From B1SED10-75 sp964636865 (lineage in GTDB: Bacteria > Bacillota > Dethiobacteria > DTU022 > PWGO01): a stretch of 64,000 nt of DNA. The stretch lies in assembly GCA_964636865.1 (NCBI GenBank), contig CAZWVJ010000003.1, positions 52,525 to 116,524 of the forward strand, written 5' to 3'. The notes beneath the pieces are model-generated. The model ran no database searches. It saw only the letters and a program-made list of their open reading frames with translations, and was not told the DNA's origin. Position numbers and translations under genes: made by a program. Below are positions 1-9,811 of this stretch, in pieces. Within the stretch, counting starts at the first letter, position 1. Every line of letters begins with the position of its first letter.

Positions 1-1
1 A

Positions 2-1402
2 GAAGGTTCCTTCGAACTTGATGACAGTCATGCAGACTTTGAGTTCGGGGCCACCTACGAAATCACCGTAAGCAAAGCTTTGTGTGCAGACAACACCGAT
101 AATGTTTATGAGGAAGAGTGGAGGGAAGTTACCCTGGCAGAATCGGAAACCACTAACCAGTTATCGGCGTTTTGGTTGAGGCCGCTGGAAGCTCTGACCA
201 TTTCGGGCACGGTAACTGACTCCGTTGGAGATCCCGTAGATGGGGAAGATATAACCCTCCATTACCTGGATGAAGATGATGAGATGGTGGAATTAGCAGA
301 CGAAGGAATTGATGAGGGCGATTATGAGTTTGAAGAGTTGACCATGCCTACAGGCAGCTTTTTCCTCCAGGTGGATGNNNNNNNNNNNNNNNNNNNNNNN
401 NNNNNNNNNNNNNNNNNNNNNNNNNNNNNNNNNNNNNNNNNNNNNNNNNNNNNNNNNNNNNNNNNNNNNNNNNNNNNCGGTGTTCCCGCCGGTGAAGACT
501 ACACGGTGGAAGCGTCCCATGAAGATTATGTCACCGCAACTTCCGATGAGTTTGACGTAGAAGTCAATGATGATACGGAAGACATCGATGTCGAGTTATT
601 GGGGGCTCACGTGGAAGTAGGAGGGAACGTGCGCGAAATTGACACAGCTAACCCCTTAGATGAAGCCACGGTAACTTACTATGCAGTGGATGTAGAAGGT
701 TGGGAAGCCGGAGAGCAGGTGGCAACCGATACAACCGATGATGGAGAATATTCTGTAGATGAACTGTGTGCGGGTTCCTATGATGTGGTAATACGCCATG
801 CAGAATATGAGACCTTTGTAGCCGGTGAAAACTTCGCCGAAGGTGACCGGTTAACCATCAACTATAATGAAATGATCCCCGGCGCGGATAACACCCTCAC
901 TCTGGAGTTCGACAGGGAGGTAGATTTCAGCTGGAAATTGTATGATGCCTATGCCTGCCCGGAAGAAGACGAAGGAGTTTGGGAAGGCACTGAGGAGCTG
1001 ACCGATGAATTTGACATAGAAGACCTTCCCGACGGCGATTATACTCTGGAGCTGTGGAACATTGGTGATGGGTATGGTATGACTTTCGTAGATGTGGAAA
1101 TGGATATTACCCTTGACGGCGACAAAACGGTACAGATCACACTGGAAGAAGAAGAAGACACATATGACGTAACCTTCGATATCCGTGACGATGACGCCAT
1201 ATATCTTGAAGGTGCCTTTGTAGTCATGAAGGGCGAAGTTAAACTGACAGATGATAACGGAGCAGCGGTATTTGAGGTAGCAGACGGTGAATATACGGCT
1301 GCGGTATATCACGATGGATTTCTGGTGGAGTACGTGGACGTGATAGTAGACGGCGATGATGTGGCGGTACCCCGGATAGAACTGGAAAAATATCCGGAGT
1401 AA
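2..1402 (+). CDS. Surface protein with Ig/CnaB-like repeats, 5' truncated
   Basis: The reading frame is open from the left edge of the window, so the true start lies upstream. About 467 codons are visible and 100 N interrupt them. The protein is very acidic and built of beta-rich modules resembling carboxypeptidase-regulatory-like or CnaB-type folds: one begins near SGTVTDSVGDPV, another near VGGNVREIDTANPL, and the last near YDVTFDIRDDD. The last module has the same plan as the repeats of the CWB2 protein at 4224-6702 (YxVTF start, NGxAVxxxADGxY core, VDG near the end). No transmembrane segment or LPXTG motif is seen in the visible part. The role is probably extracellular or cell-wall associated. 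The exact family is not recognised. A strong terminator follows. Confidence 0.75.
   Translation, partial: EGSFELDDSHADFEFGATYEITVSKALCADNTDNVYEEEWREVTLAESETTNQLSAFWLRPLEALTISGTVTDSVGDPVDGEDITLHYLDEDDEMVELADEGIDEGDYEFEELTMPTGSFFLQVDXXXXXXXXXXXXXXXXXXXXXXXXXXXXXXXXXXGVPAGEDYTVEASHEDYVTATSDEFDVEVNDDTEDIDVELLGAHVEVGGNVREIDTANPLDEATVTYYAVDVEGWEAGEQVATDTTDDGEYSVDELCAGSYDVVIRHAEYETFVAGENFAEGDRLTINYNEMIPGADNTLTLEFDREVDFSWKLYDAYACPEEDEGVWEGTEELTDEFDIEDLPDGDYTLELWNIGDGYGMTFVDVEMDITLDGDKTVQITLEEEEDTYDVTFDIRDDDAIYLEGAFVVMKGEVKLTDDNGAAVFEVADGEYTAAVYHDGFLVEYVDVIVDGDDVAVPRIELEKYPE
378..477. other. Assembly gap (100 N)
   Basis: Exactly 100 N, a conventional placeholder. It lies inside a repeat-type surface gene, so the true missing length is unknown. 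The frame happens to be kept across it. Confidence 0.97.
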
Positions 1403-1478
1403 GATTGCCCACAGGAAAAGGGAGGGGTAGCCCTTCCCGGGCCGGTCAATTGTGGCCGGTAAGATAAGAACCAATGAA

Positions 1479-1518
1479 ACAGGAGGTAGGGACTTAGCGT
1501 TACCCCGCCTCCTGTTTT
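1479..1518 (+). terminator. Rho-independent terminator
   Basis: The arms ACAGGAGG and CCTCCTGT, extended by GGG/CCC inside, form a GC-rich hairpin followed directly by TTTTTT. It ends the transcript of the upstream surface protein. Confidence 0.85.
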
Positions 1519-1754
1519 TTATATTTGTTAACCTTCGTTAACCCTCTCAAAAGTAATCAAGGGGGGAAAAAAGAACTTCTTTTTAAAGGAATCTGCCCCC
1601 TGCATGTAGAATTGCAACCTTATAAGTAGTTGGCATGATAAATTTTTCCCCGGCAGCCGGATTGTTTTGGCGGTTTTCACAAGTAGGGTTAATTTGTTTG
1701 AACCCCTGCGGGTTCTGTCGGCCTTTAAATAATGCACAAGAAAGGGTGTCTTTA

Positions 1755-3830
1755 GTGAAAAATAAATGGCTGGTTTCAGCACTTTTGCTTGTATTTATTA
1801 TCTTGACTTCCACCGGTTTGGCGGCGGCGGTAACGGAAGAAGAACTTCTGGAGGAAGCCAAAGAAGTGCTGGATAATCATTACGTGGATAATGTCCCCGC
1901 AGAAGTTATGGAGGCAGAAAGCATGGAAGAGATGCTTTATTTGCTGGATGATCCCTATACCAATTATTTTACCGATGAAGAATTTCAAAATATTGAAGAA
2001 AGCATTGATCGGGATTATTCCGGTATCGGTGTGTCTGTTGAGATGGTGGATGAAGGGGCTGAAGTAATCACCGTTTTAGAGGATTCACCGGCGGAGGAAG
2101 AAGGGATCCAACCCGGTGATATTCTGCTTGAAGCTGATGGACAGCAGTTAGCCGGGCTCTCCATTGAAGAAGTAACCGCCCTTGTTAGGGGAGAGGAAGG
2201 CACCGAAGTAGAGCTAAAAGTAGACCGGAACGGGGAAATTATGTTTTTTCAGGTAGAGCGGCAAGAAATTACCGCGGAACAATTGGAAGGGGAATTGAGG
2301 AACGGTGTAACCGGTTACTTGCATTTAAAGACCTTTGGCAGCGATACTCCGCAGCTGTTTTCGGATATGTTGGAAGATCTTGCGGCGCGGGGGGCCGAAC
2401 GCTGGATGTTTGATTTAAGGTATAACCGCGGAGGCAGGTTGATGGAAGCCCTGGAAATCGCCGGTCATTTTATCGGCGATAAAATAGCCATCCAAATGAA
2501 AAGTGTGCATGAAGAGAAGGAAATGCCGGCGTTTCCTTCGGAACCTTCTGTGGAACCCCCGGCAATTTTGCTTACCAACCGGGAAAGCGCCAGTGCTGCC
2601 GAAGTTTTGGCGGCAGCGGTGAAAGACCACGGCAAAGGTATTTTGGTGGGCAGCGCCACTTTTGGCAAGGGGACGGTCCAGAGCTGGCAAGAATTATCCG
2701 CAGGTGTCCTTTACTTTACTTCTCACCGCTTTTATTCTCCCCATGGAAACAGTATTGACGGGGAAGGAGTGGAACCTCATGTGGCTGTGGAAGAAGCCGA
2801 CCCGGAAGTAATGGGAGACTTGCTCTTAAAAAGTTATCATCGAGGGAAAGAAGACGGATCTTTCCTGAAACTCCGGATAGATGATCATTTATTCCGGCTG
2901 AATACTCATAAAGAAGATGATCCTCTTTATGGAACTGCCTATGGGGAGTTAAAAAATATATTTGAAGATGATTTGCTTTCTGCGGAAAGAATTATGGGGC
3001 TCAACCGTTATAAAACTGCGGTGGAAATTTCCCAAAAAGGGTGGGAAAATTCTGGCACGGTGGTGCTTGCCCGGGGTGATGAATTCCCCGATGCCCTGGC
3101 GGGGGCGCCGCTGGCTTATTCCCTGGATGCCCCTATCTTGCTTTCTGCGCCCGCTCAATTAAGTGGAGAAACCCGCCAAGAGATTGAAAGGCTTGGTGCC
3201 AGTAAAGCAGTGATGCTGGGAGGGGAAGAAGCACTTTCCCAGGAAGTGGAAGATGAGCTTCTGCAAATGGGTATGAACTTGGAGAGAATTGACGGCGAAG
3301 ACCGTTATGATACTGCCGGTCTCATCGCGCAAAGTATAGATCCGCCGGAGCAGGAAATGGCAGTGGTGGCCAGCGGTGTGAACTTCCCCGATGCCCTGGC
3401 AGTGGCTCCTTATGCGGCAGAACATGGTCACCCCATACTGTTGACTGACAAAGACAGATTGCCTTCGCCCACGGAGGGTGCTCTGGAGGGGGTTGATTCT
3501 ACTCTGGTTATCGGAGGGGAGAACGCCGTCAGCGCACAGGTAATGGAAGAACTGCCCGAACCCGAAAGAATAAGCGGAGAAGATAGGTACTCTACGGCAC
3601 TGGAAATATTTCGGGAGCTGGAATTTGCAGGGGAGTCAACTTTTTTTGCTCCGGGCACCGTTTTCCCTGATGCCCTTTCAGGAGCGGTTTTAGCTGCTCG
3701 GGAAAGCTCACCTGTTTTGTTGACAGGGGAAGAAGATTTTCCTTTAGATGTGCGGGAATTAATCGCGGAACGTAGGGCCGGAATTTTCTACCTTTTGGGA
3801 GGACGCATACCTCCTCTGTATCATCCATAG
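1755..3830 (+). CDS. Secreted S41 (CtpA-type) protease with C-terminal CWB2 repeats
   Basis: This is a carboxy-terminal-processing serine protease anchored to the wall, 691 aa. GTG at 1755 is preferred over the longer frame from 1635 because AAAGGGTG lies just upstream and a clean signal peptide follows (KNKWLVSALLLVFIILT, ending near AAA). A PDZ domain spans about residues 88-165 (GIGVSVEMV, GIQPGDILLEADG). In the S41 core, Ser280 (ESASAAE) and Lys305 (FGKG) are 25 residues apart, the spacing of the Ser/Lys dyad of E. coli Tsp. From about residue 410 there are three CWB2 repeats (LNRYKTAVEIS, GEDRYDTAGLIA, GEDRYSTALEIF), which in Gram-positives bind wall polymers. It probably trims proteins at the cell surface. 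It lies between two other surface genes. Confidence 0.9.
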   Translation: MKNKWLVSALLLVFIILTSTGLAAAVTEEELLEEAKEVLDNHYVDNVPAEVMEAESMEEMLYLLDDPYTNYFTDEEFQNIEESIDRDYSGIGVSVEMVDEGAEVITVLEDSPAEEEGIQPGDILLEADGQQLAGLSIEEVTALVRGEEGTEVELKVDRNGEIMFFQVERQEITAEQLEGELRNGVTGYLHLKTFGSDTPQLFSDMLEDLAARGAERWMFDLRYNRGGRLMEALEIAGHFIGDKIAIQMKSVHEEKEMPAFPSEPSVEPPAILLTNRESASAAEVLAAAVKDHGKGILVGSATFGKGTVQSWQELSAGVLYFTSHRFYSPHGNSIDGEGVEPHVAVEEADPEVMGDLLLKSYHRGKEDGSFLKLRIDDHLFRLNTHKEDDPLYGTAYGELKNIFEDDLLSAERIMGLNRYKTAVEISQKGWENSGTVVLARGDEFPDALAGAPLAYSLDAPILLSAPAQLSGETRQEIERLGASKAVMLGGEEALSQEVEDELLQMGMNLERIDGEDRYDTAGLIAQSIDPPEQEMAVVASGVNFPDALAVAPYAAEHGHPILLTDKDRLPSPTEGALEGVDSTLVIGGENAVSAQVMEELPEPERISGEDRYSTALEIFRELEFAGESTFFAPGTVFPDALSGAVLAARESSPVLLTGEEDFPLDVRELIAERRAGIFYLLGGRIPPLYHP

Positions 3831-4223
3831 AAAATCTGCAAATTAGTTATTTCGGACAAAAGAGAGGTTTTTGTTTTTGTGCTAGTGTTTGAATAATACC
3901 GGGAAGCTGCGAAAATGCCTGTTTGGGATGGAAGGTCAATTGCTTATTTTATAAAAATTCTTTAATTTTTATATGAAAAGAAGGAATTAAAAGAATTATC
4001 AAGAAATTATTTAATATTTGTTATGTGCTATAGTTATTGGGGCCAATAAATTAGTTTATACTTTATTACTAGGTGAGAGAGGTGATGATTATATCGGGGA
4101 TTTTGTAGTTGAATATGCCTTCAAGTCTGATGTCTCAATTAAGCAAGAGGCGGTATTAAATCAGAGTTAGAGGGGGCAAACTTCATTTGGTTAAATTTTA
4201 ACAATGAATAAAGGAGGATGATT
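3831..4223. other. Intergenic region before the CWB2 surface gene
   Basis: About 390 AT-rich bases without a convincing ORF or hairpin. It must hold the promoter of the next gene, but I see no consensus -35/-10 pair. The only clear signal is AGGAGG at 4212-4217, which fits a start at 4224. Confidence 0.5.
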
Positions 4224-6702
4224 ATGAGCAGTACTTTTAGTTTACGGAAAGGGAAAGTAAGGGTAGTTTCATTACTGGTAATTGTATGTATGATTATGGC
4301 CCTTTTAGGGGGAGTTGTTTTAGGGGAAGCGGAAGAAGAAGACGATCTGAAAGGGGACTTACAAAGATTTGAGGGAGCAAACCGTTTCGATACCGCTTAT
4401 CAAGTTGCCACAGATAAATATGATCAGGCCGAAACAGTTATCATTGCCCGCGGTGATGATGCAGGGGATTTTGCAGATGGGTTGGCAGCCAGTGTCCTCT
4501 CCGGAGCTTTGGACGCCCCCATCCTGTTGACCATGCCAAATACCTTGCCCATTCACACCATTGTGGGTCTCAGGGATTTGAATGCCAAGGATGTGATCCT
4601 GCTCGGCGGCGAGGGGGCTATTTCGAAAGGCGTAGCGGATGAGTTGGATGTATGGGGCGTTAATGTAGAAAGGATGGCCGGTGATTCCCGGTTTGAAACG
4701 GCTACCATGATTGCGGAGAAAGCCGCGGAAGAAGGCACTATTGCTGATTATGCCCTTATCGTGAACGGGGTGGCAACCCCTGATGCCCTTGTATCCGGCA
4801 CTGCAGCCTTCAGGGATCAGGCGCCCATTTTGCAGGTTAGGCAGGATGATGTACCCGAGGTAACCAGCGAGGCAATCGAAGAACTCGGTATTGATGAAGC
4901 CTACCTGGTAGGCGGTGAGGGCGTAATTGGCAACGAGGTAGCAGTCGCATTAACAATGGCAGGTGTAGAAATAAGGGATCGCCTGGAAGGTGTGGGCAGA
5001 TTTGGCACCAGCGTGGCTTTTGCAGAGGAGATGTTCCCGGATGAGAAGGATCTGGTTATTGCCAATGGTGTAGGTGGCCTTGCAGATGCCATCGGTGGAT
5101 GTGTTTTCGAGCTACCCATACTCTACGTGCAAGAAGATGAGATTCCCGGTGATGTGGAAGATTACATGAGAGAGGTAATTACCTGGGACAGCAAAGTTAC
5201 AATCTTGGGCGGCTATGCTGTATTGAGTGAAAAGGTAGAAGATAAAATCAGGAATATTATGGGTGAGGCATTACCGGAAGATGCCACCATAGACCCGGCA
5301 CAGGTAGATTTTTACCCGGATGACCCGGAAGATGTAGAAACTACCATTACCTGGAACGATGCCACGGAAGTGGAAGATATAACCGGGGAAGATATAGAAG
5401 AAGCAGATTGGGCGGTGGAAGAAGTAGATGAAGAAACAGCTAAGTTGACTATAAACGCTGATTTCTTTGAAGATTTCGATATAGGCGATAAACTGAAGTT
5501 TGATATTAGCTTTGATGTTGGTGAGGATGCGGTATTAAAAGTAAACATAGTGCCTACACCTTACGAAGTAACCTTTGCCGAGGCGAATGAGCTGGAAGGT
5601 GTAACCATTGAGGTATATGCCGATGAAGATCGGGAAAACAAAATAGGCAGCCCCTTGACCACTAATGAAGATGGAGAGGCTGTCAAGGAATTGGCAGACG
5701 GCGAATACTGGTTTACAGCCAGCATGGTAGGCCATGAAGACTATGAAGGCGACTTTGCAGTAGACGGGGAAGCCTTAACGGTAGAGTTTGAAATGGAAAT
5801 GGAAAAAGCCCCCACTTATGAAGTAATCTTTATCGAGGCGAATGAGCTGGAAGGGGTTTCCATCCAGGTATATGCCGATGCAGATCGGGAGGACGAAGTG
5901 GGCGAGCCTGTGCTTACAGATGATACCGGAGAAGCTGTCAAAGAATTGGAAGATGGCGATTACTGGTATACTGCCAGCCGCTATAACTATGAAGATTATG
6001 CAGGCGATTTTGCAGTAGACGGGGAAGCTCTTGAGGTTGGTTTTGAAATGGTGGGGCTTGACACTTATGAGGTAACCTTTGCCGAGGCGAATGATCTGGA
6101 AGGAGTATCCATCCAGGTATATGCCGATGCAGACCGTGAGGATGAAGTGGGCGACCCTGTTGAGACCGATGAAAACGGAGAAGCAGTGAAGGATTTGGCA
6201 GACGGTGATTACTGGTTTACTGCCAGCTTAGATGGCTATGAAGACTATGCAGGTGATTTTGCAGTAGACGGGGCAGCTCTTGAGGTTGGCTTTGAGATGG
6301 AAGAGCTCTACGAGGTAACCTTTGCCGAGGCGAATGATCTGGAAGGAGTATCCATCCAGGTATATGNNNNNNNNNNNNNNNNNNNNNNNNNNNNNNNNNN
6401 NNNNNNNNNNNNNNNNNNNNNNNNNNNNNNNNNNNNNNNNNNNNNNNNNNNNNNNNNNNNNNNNNNCCTTTGCCGAGGCGAATGATCTGGAAGGAGTATC
6501 CATCCAGGTATATGCCGATGCGGATCGTACTGAGGAAGTGGGCGACCCTGTTGAGACAGATGATACCGGAGAAGCAGTGAAGGACTTGGCAGACGGTGAT
6601 TACTGGTTTACTGCGAGCTTAGATGGCTATGAAGACTTTGAAGGCGATTTTGCAGTAGACGGTGATGAAGAGACGGTAGGTTTTGAGATGGTGGATGAGT
6701 AA
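4224..6702 (+). CDS. CWB2 cell-wall protein with tandem C-terminal modules (broken by gap)
   Basis: An exported S-layer-like or adhesin-like protein. ATG 4224 is chosen over ATG 4218 because AGGAGG (4212-4217) then has normal spacing. A signal peptide follows (VVSLLVIVCMIMALLGGVV). Three CWB2 repeats occupy roughly residues 45-345 (FEGANRFDTAYQVA, MAGDSRFETATMIA, LEGVGRFGTSVAFA). An acidic beta domain follows, then near-identical modules of about 80-85 aa, each starting YEVTF/YEVIF and containing EANDLEGVSIQVY. The 100-N gap falls in the fourth visible module, and the frame after it differs by one, so the gap length is not really 100. The true protein may contain more modules. It ends at TAA 6700-6702, followed by a strong terminator. 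Confidence 0.85.
5562..6699 (+). repeat. Tandem protein-coding repeats (about 250 bp units)
   Basis: Units begin at 5562, 5817, 6066 and 6309, and one more is partly visible after the gap. The units converge in sequence toward the 3' end, with the third, fourth and last nearly identical at DNA level around EANDLEGVSIQVY. This suggests recent duplication or gene conversion, and it explains why the assembly broke here. Confidence 0.9.
6367..6466. other. Assembly gap (100 N)
   Basis: Exactly 100 N inside the repeat array. The reading frame shifts from one side to the other, so the real length differs from 100 (modulo 3). Repeat units are probably missing. Confidence 0.97.
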
Positions 6703-6804
6703 GTCTTAACAGCCGTTGATATTAACTCTAATAATTCTACCGAAGACGTATATTAAAGGTATCATTGACAGGGTATTAGCTCAAGTTTAGTTGATGATGC
6801 GGGC

Positions 6805-6860
6805 AAACTACCCCGGCGTTCAGCGAGAAGATCTTTCTCTGAAATGCCGGGGTAGTTTTT
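6805..6860 (+). terminator. Rho-independent terminator
   Basis: AAACTACCCCGGC at 6805-6817 pairs fully with GCCGGGGTAGTTT, followed by a T-run. It ends the CWB2 gene. The rest of 6703-7009 holds no gene. Confidence 0.9.
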
Positions 6861-7009
6861 ATTTAAAATACCCTGCAATTGCAGGTATAACGTTTCTGCT
6901 AATTTTTATATAAAGGAACAAGCAAAAAGTCTTGATGTTATAAGGATTAAAGGAAGAATAGATAAACAAATAAAAAGCACGGAATCCTCCTTCCCCTACA
7001 GGAGGCAGT

Positions 7010-7732
7010 TTAAATAAAATCGGCGAAAATAGTGGATTGCAGGAGGTATTTCTGGTGATATTTTTGAGCCAGGGCATAAAAGGTTTCAAGCATTGCAGGT
7101 AAATTATCCGGTGAACACCGGAAGTATTCATTTTTTTCTGTGGTAATTGCTTTATCTTTAAAATAACCCCATAAATGATCTATCAGGTTCTGCAGTGCTT
7201 TTTGAGTAACCGGTTTTTCAAGAATACCCATTACCAGTTCGATTAAGTTTATTTCCTGTTGGATGGGTAAATCCCTTTTTTCTTTTAAAAAAGCTTGCAC
7301 TTCTTTATAAAAGTTATACCCCCGCGCCATTACCGAATACTTGTGATGAGACCAAAAATCGCTTCCCCGCAGAGGAAGGGGGATACGCCCTGCTGGAATT
7401 TGCTTTTCATCGTTTGTCGTGTATTTTTTTCGCAGGATCTCAAATTGGTCTGCCGGCTGATCCAGGTAGGTCAAATTTTGGTGGTTGTTTTCGGTGATGT
7501 TTAAATAGAAGGGACTGGCATGGCGGTATCCCCGTAATTTCATTTCTTTGGCGGTGAGTTCATGCTTCTCGCGCAATTTAGTTAGATTTTCTTTCCAGCG
7601 CATGGTCTCCGGGTGTGAAGCGTAACCTTTTTTCCCGCTCTCTATTATGTTTCTCAAAGCATGGATTTCGGCGTGCTGCCCCAAAAGGCTGTTGCGGTTG
7701 AGGTATCCCGGGTGAATATCCCAAACTCTCAT
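7010..7732 (-). CDS. Pyrimidine-dimer DNA glycosylase-like / DUF1722 (YbgA-like) fusion
   Basis: 240 aa. The N-terminal half (MRVWDIHPGYLNRNSLLGQH) matches bacterial relatives of T4 endonuclease V (Pyr_excise family), which cut DNA at UV-induced pyrimidine dimers. The C-terminal half (about 150-240) resembles DUF1722/YbgA: note LIDHLWGYFKDK and the end region LPAMLETFYALAQKYHQKYL. DUF1722 genes are often found with photolyases, so a DNA photodamage role for the whole protein is consistent (inference). I could not align the catalytic Glu of T4 endonuclease V with certainty, and residue 2 is Arg rather than Thr. No strong ribosome site is seen near the ATG. It stands alone, 50 bp downstream of the DUF362 gene on the same strand. 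Confidence 0.7.
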   Translation of the reverse strand: MRVWDIHPGYLNRNSLLGQHAEIHALRNIIESGKKGYASHPETMRWKENLTKLREKHELTAKEMKLRGYRHASPFYLNITENNHQNLTYLDQPADQFEILRKKYTTNDEKQIPAGRIPLPLRGSDFWSHHKYSVMARGYNFYKEVQAFLKEKRDLPIQQEINLIELVMGILEKPVTQKALQNLIDHLWGYFKDKAITTEKNEYFRCSPDNLPAMLETFYALAQKYHQKYLLQSTIFADFI

Positions 7733-7782
7733 TTGCCGTTCTGCCCTTCTTTAAAAAATATTAGATTCCTAAAATGGATAAT

Positions 7783-9108
7783 TTATTCTACGCGGAAAAA
7801 TGATTCTTCGAACTCCGGTCTCCCTTCGTAACGGGGCATGAAGTATCCGGGAAGGGCATCGATTTGTTCGAAAAGGGTAGGCTCCACGTTGATGCCCGCT
7901 TCGTGCAGTGCTTTCACCACTTCCTGCGGTTCCGGGGGGCATCCTTTGACGGGGATCATATTTTGGATGTTAGGATGATCTTTGTTGGCCCGGTAGATGC
8001 ATTCACCGAGCAAAATAGTAGCGCTCATACCCGGGCTCGGTTCCATGGCTTTGCCGGTAAGGATTTCTATGTTGTCCCATGGCTCACCGGTCCAGGCATA
8101 ACGGATGGCATTTAGCACCAATCCGTTATATGCAGAGCAATAAGTGCACATAGTATCGTCAAACTTCCGGTAGAAAATGCCTTTTATTCCCTGTTTTGCC
8201 AGCGGTACGGGCATTTCTCCCTCTTCATTTTTTTCATAGGTAAAGTCGTGTTCATGAAATGAGGATACTTCCTCAATATTTTCTCCTACCACTTCTACAT
8301 CGGAAAGATCCGCAGGGCGGTTTTCTTTTTTTGCCGCATAAGAGAGGTGACTTACCTTTTCCGGGTTGTGCCCCAAAACTTTTGTGCCCACCAGGTCGGC
8401 GGCCAGATAATCGTTAGATGCTATGAGCAGGTTAGTCCGCTGCATTTTGCCGTCAAAGGCTGGCCCGCGTTCCAGAGAGTAAATGCCGTCTATTAAAGTG
8501 AACATGGGAGGCATAGGGTCTGCTATTTTGGATACGTGGAAGTGGAGGTTTTTCTCCGGATCCGGGCTGTGGCACTTTTTCCGGGAGGGAATATCAATAG
8601 TTCCTTTCAGGTTTTTAAGGCTCAAGCTGACGCCTGTCTGATTGTGGGTTTTTAAAACCGGCAGGTTTACTATAAAATCACAGTGCAATATATCCTTGTT
8701 GAACTTCAAAGTTATGCCATCGCCCAGGTCTACTTTTTCGAACGGGCGCTCCATGATGTTTATATATTTTACCCCGTAACGCCGGCGCAAATTTTCGTAA
8801 CCCAGGGTTTCAAAAGCATGGGCGGGAGTTTCCGTATCCTTGGGGTCAGCTACAATCCCTTCCCCGATAGTGATATCTTCTATGCCATGTTCCTTTAGGA
8901 GCATAATTATGTCCTCGATTACCCTGGAAGTGGTAATTACTCCCCACTTGGGAAAGGCGGTGGCCTTGGTCCAGAATACTATGTTGGGCTTTATAAAAAC
9001 GCGGGCGTTTGAAGGCATCTTTTCCAAGCCTCCACAGCTCAGGACCGCTTTTTTTACCGATTGGTAGGGTTCTTCATAGCGGGTAATGGAAACAGTTTTT
9101 TTGCTCAT
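7783..9108 (-). CDS. DUF362 domain protein
   Basis: 441 aa. The N-terminal part has the DUF362 pattern: FIKPNIVFW near residue 47, a GEG motif in ITIGEGIV, NLPVLKTHNQTGVSLSLKN at about 150-170, and LIDGIYSLERGP. Members of this family are cytosolic and of unknown biochemistry, often linked to Fe-S proteins. Here the C-terminal third carries a single CTYC motif and other scattered Cys (GKAMEPSPGMSATILLGECIY), which could bind a metal. GAGGAGG precedes the ATG at good spacing. No partner gene is obvious. Confidence 0.75.
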   Translation of the reverse strand: MSKKTVSITRYEEPYQSVKKAVLSCGGLEKMPSNARVFIKPNIVFWTKATAFPKWGVITTSRVIEDIIMLLKEHGIEDITIGEGIVADPKDTETPAHAFETLGYENLRRRYGVKYINIMERPFEKVDLGDGITLKFNKDILHCDFIVNLPVLKTHNQTGVSLSLKNLKGTIDIPSRKKCHSPDPEKNLHFHVSKIADPMPPMFTLIDGIYSLERGPAFDGKMQRTNLLIASNDYLAADLVGTKVLGHNPEKVSHLSYAAKKENRPADLSDVEVVGENIEEVSSFHEHDFTYEKNEEGEMPVPLAKQGIKGIFYRKFDDTMCTYCSAYNGLVLNAIRYAWTGEPWDNIEILTGKAMEPSPGMSATILLGECIYRANKDHPNIQNMIPVKGCPPEPQEVVKALHEAGINVEPTLFEQIDALPGYFMPRYEGRPEFEESFFRVE

Positions 9109-9567
9109 TATATTTCCTCCTCAGGTAAATTTTGATTTTTCTAATTATGATAATCTTTCTTTCCGAGACATTTTCGTATAATTTCTTATCTAAAAATATA
9201 ACTTAAATAAGTATTATGCGCAACCACTACTAATTCTCATTTTCGATGTAACTATTCTTGTATATACTGCTGTGCAATAGGGGTTGATTTGGAGTAACCC
9301 CATGGCACAACTTGCCTTAGCCAGGTCTTATCCTGCTCTGTGCAGTTACTTTTATATATGCTTCCTTTTTTGAGGGGATTTTCCTGTGCCTACAAATTCC
9401 CGGAGGGAAATCCGGAGGAGAATTTTTTGGGGTCATGACCCTTTCGCTCCGGGTGATCCGGGGTGGGTGGTTCAAAATTTCGGCACGGGAGGTGACAAAA
9501 CCGGGTGATTCTTATATTATTGAGGTGTATAATCGGATCAACGACACGGAAACAAGGAGGCCTCGTG
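9109..9567. other. Intergenic region with small palindromes
   Basis: About 460 bases between divergently read genes. It holds a perfect 12-base palindrome GGGTCATGACCC near 9430-9441 and a hairpin GGGGTT...AACCCC near 9281-9302. A TATAAT lies at 9528-9533 without a good -35. An overlapping frame starting at ATG 9435 is judged a shadow. Confidence 0.5.
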
Positions 9568-9804
9568 ATGAGAAAAAGGGGCGGGGGATCCGCCATTATA
9601 TCTTTGGTATTGGGCATTATAGGCCTGGCGGCCTGGTTTGTTCCTCCCATTGGGTTGCCGATTACATTATTGGGCATGCTCCTGGGAGTGCAGGGGCTAA
9701 AATCGCACCGAAGGAGAGTCGCCCTGGCCGGAACCATTTTGGCAGGCATCGGTTTGCTGGCTTCGGCAGTAAATGCCATTATGGGAGCCTTTTTGATGAT
9801 TTAA
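9568..9804 (+). CDS. Small membrane protein (DUF4190-like)
   Basis: 78 aa. AAGGAGG at 9554-9560 selects ATG 9568 (GTG 9565 is also possible) over the longer upstream frame. Two hydrophobic helices are visible (IISLVLGIIGLAAWFVPPIG and the C-terminal AGTILAGIGLLASAVNAI) with a basic loop SHRRR between them. The plan matches small DUF4190-type membrane proteins of unknown function. It ends 7 bp before the convergent PI-PLC-like gene. Confidence 0.65.
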   Translation: MRKRGGGSAIISLVLGIIGLAAWFVPPIGLPITLLGMLLGVQGLKSHRRRVALAGTILAGIGLLASAVNAIMGAFLMI

Positions 9805-9811
9805 GCAATTA

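Noticed and set aside
851..1474. 207-codon frame on the minus strand opposite the first surface gene
   Set aside because: It mirrors an acidic repeat gene, has no ribosome site, and gives an unlikely Ile/Phe/Tyr-rich product.
5562..6699. Frameshifted pseudogene reading of the CWB2 gene
   Set aside because: The frame change falls exactly in the N run, so it is an assembly effect, not a mutation.
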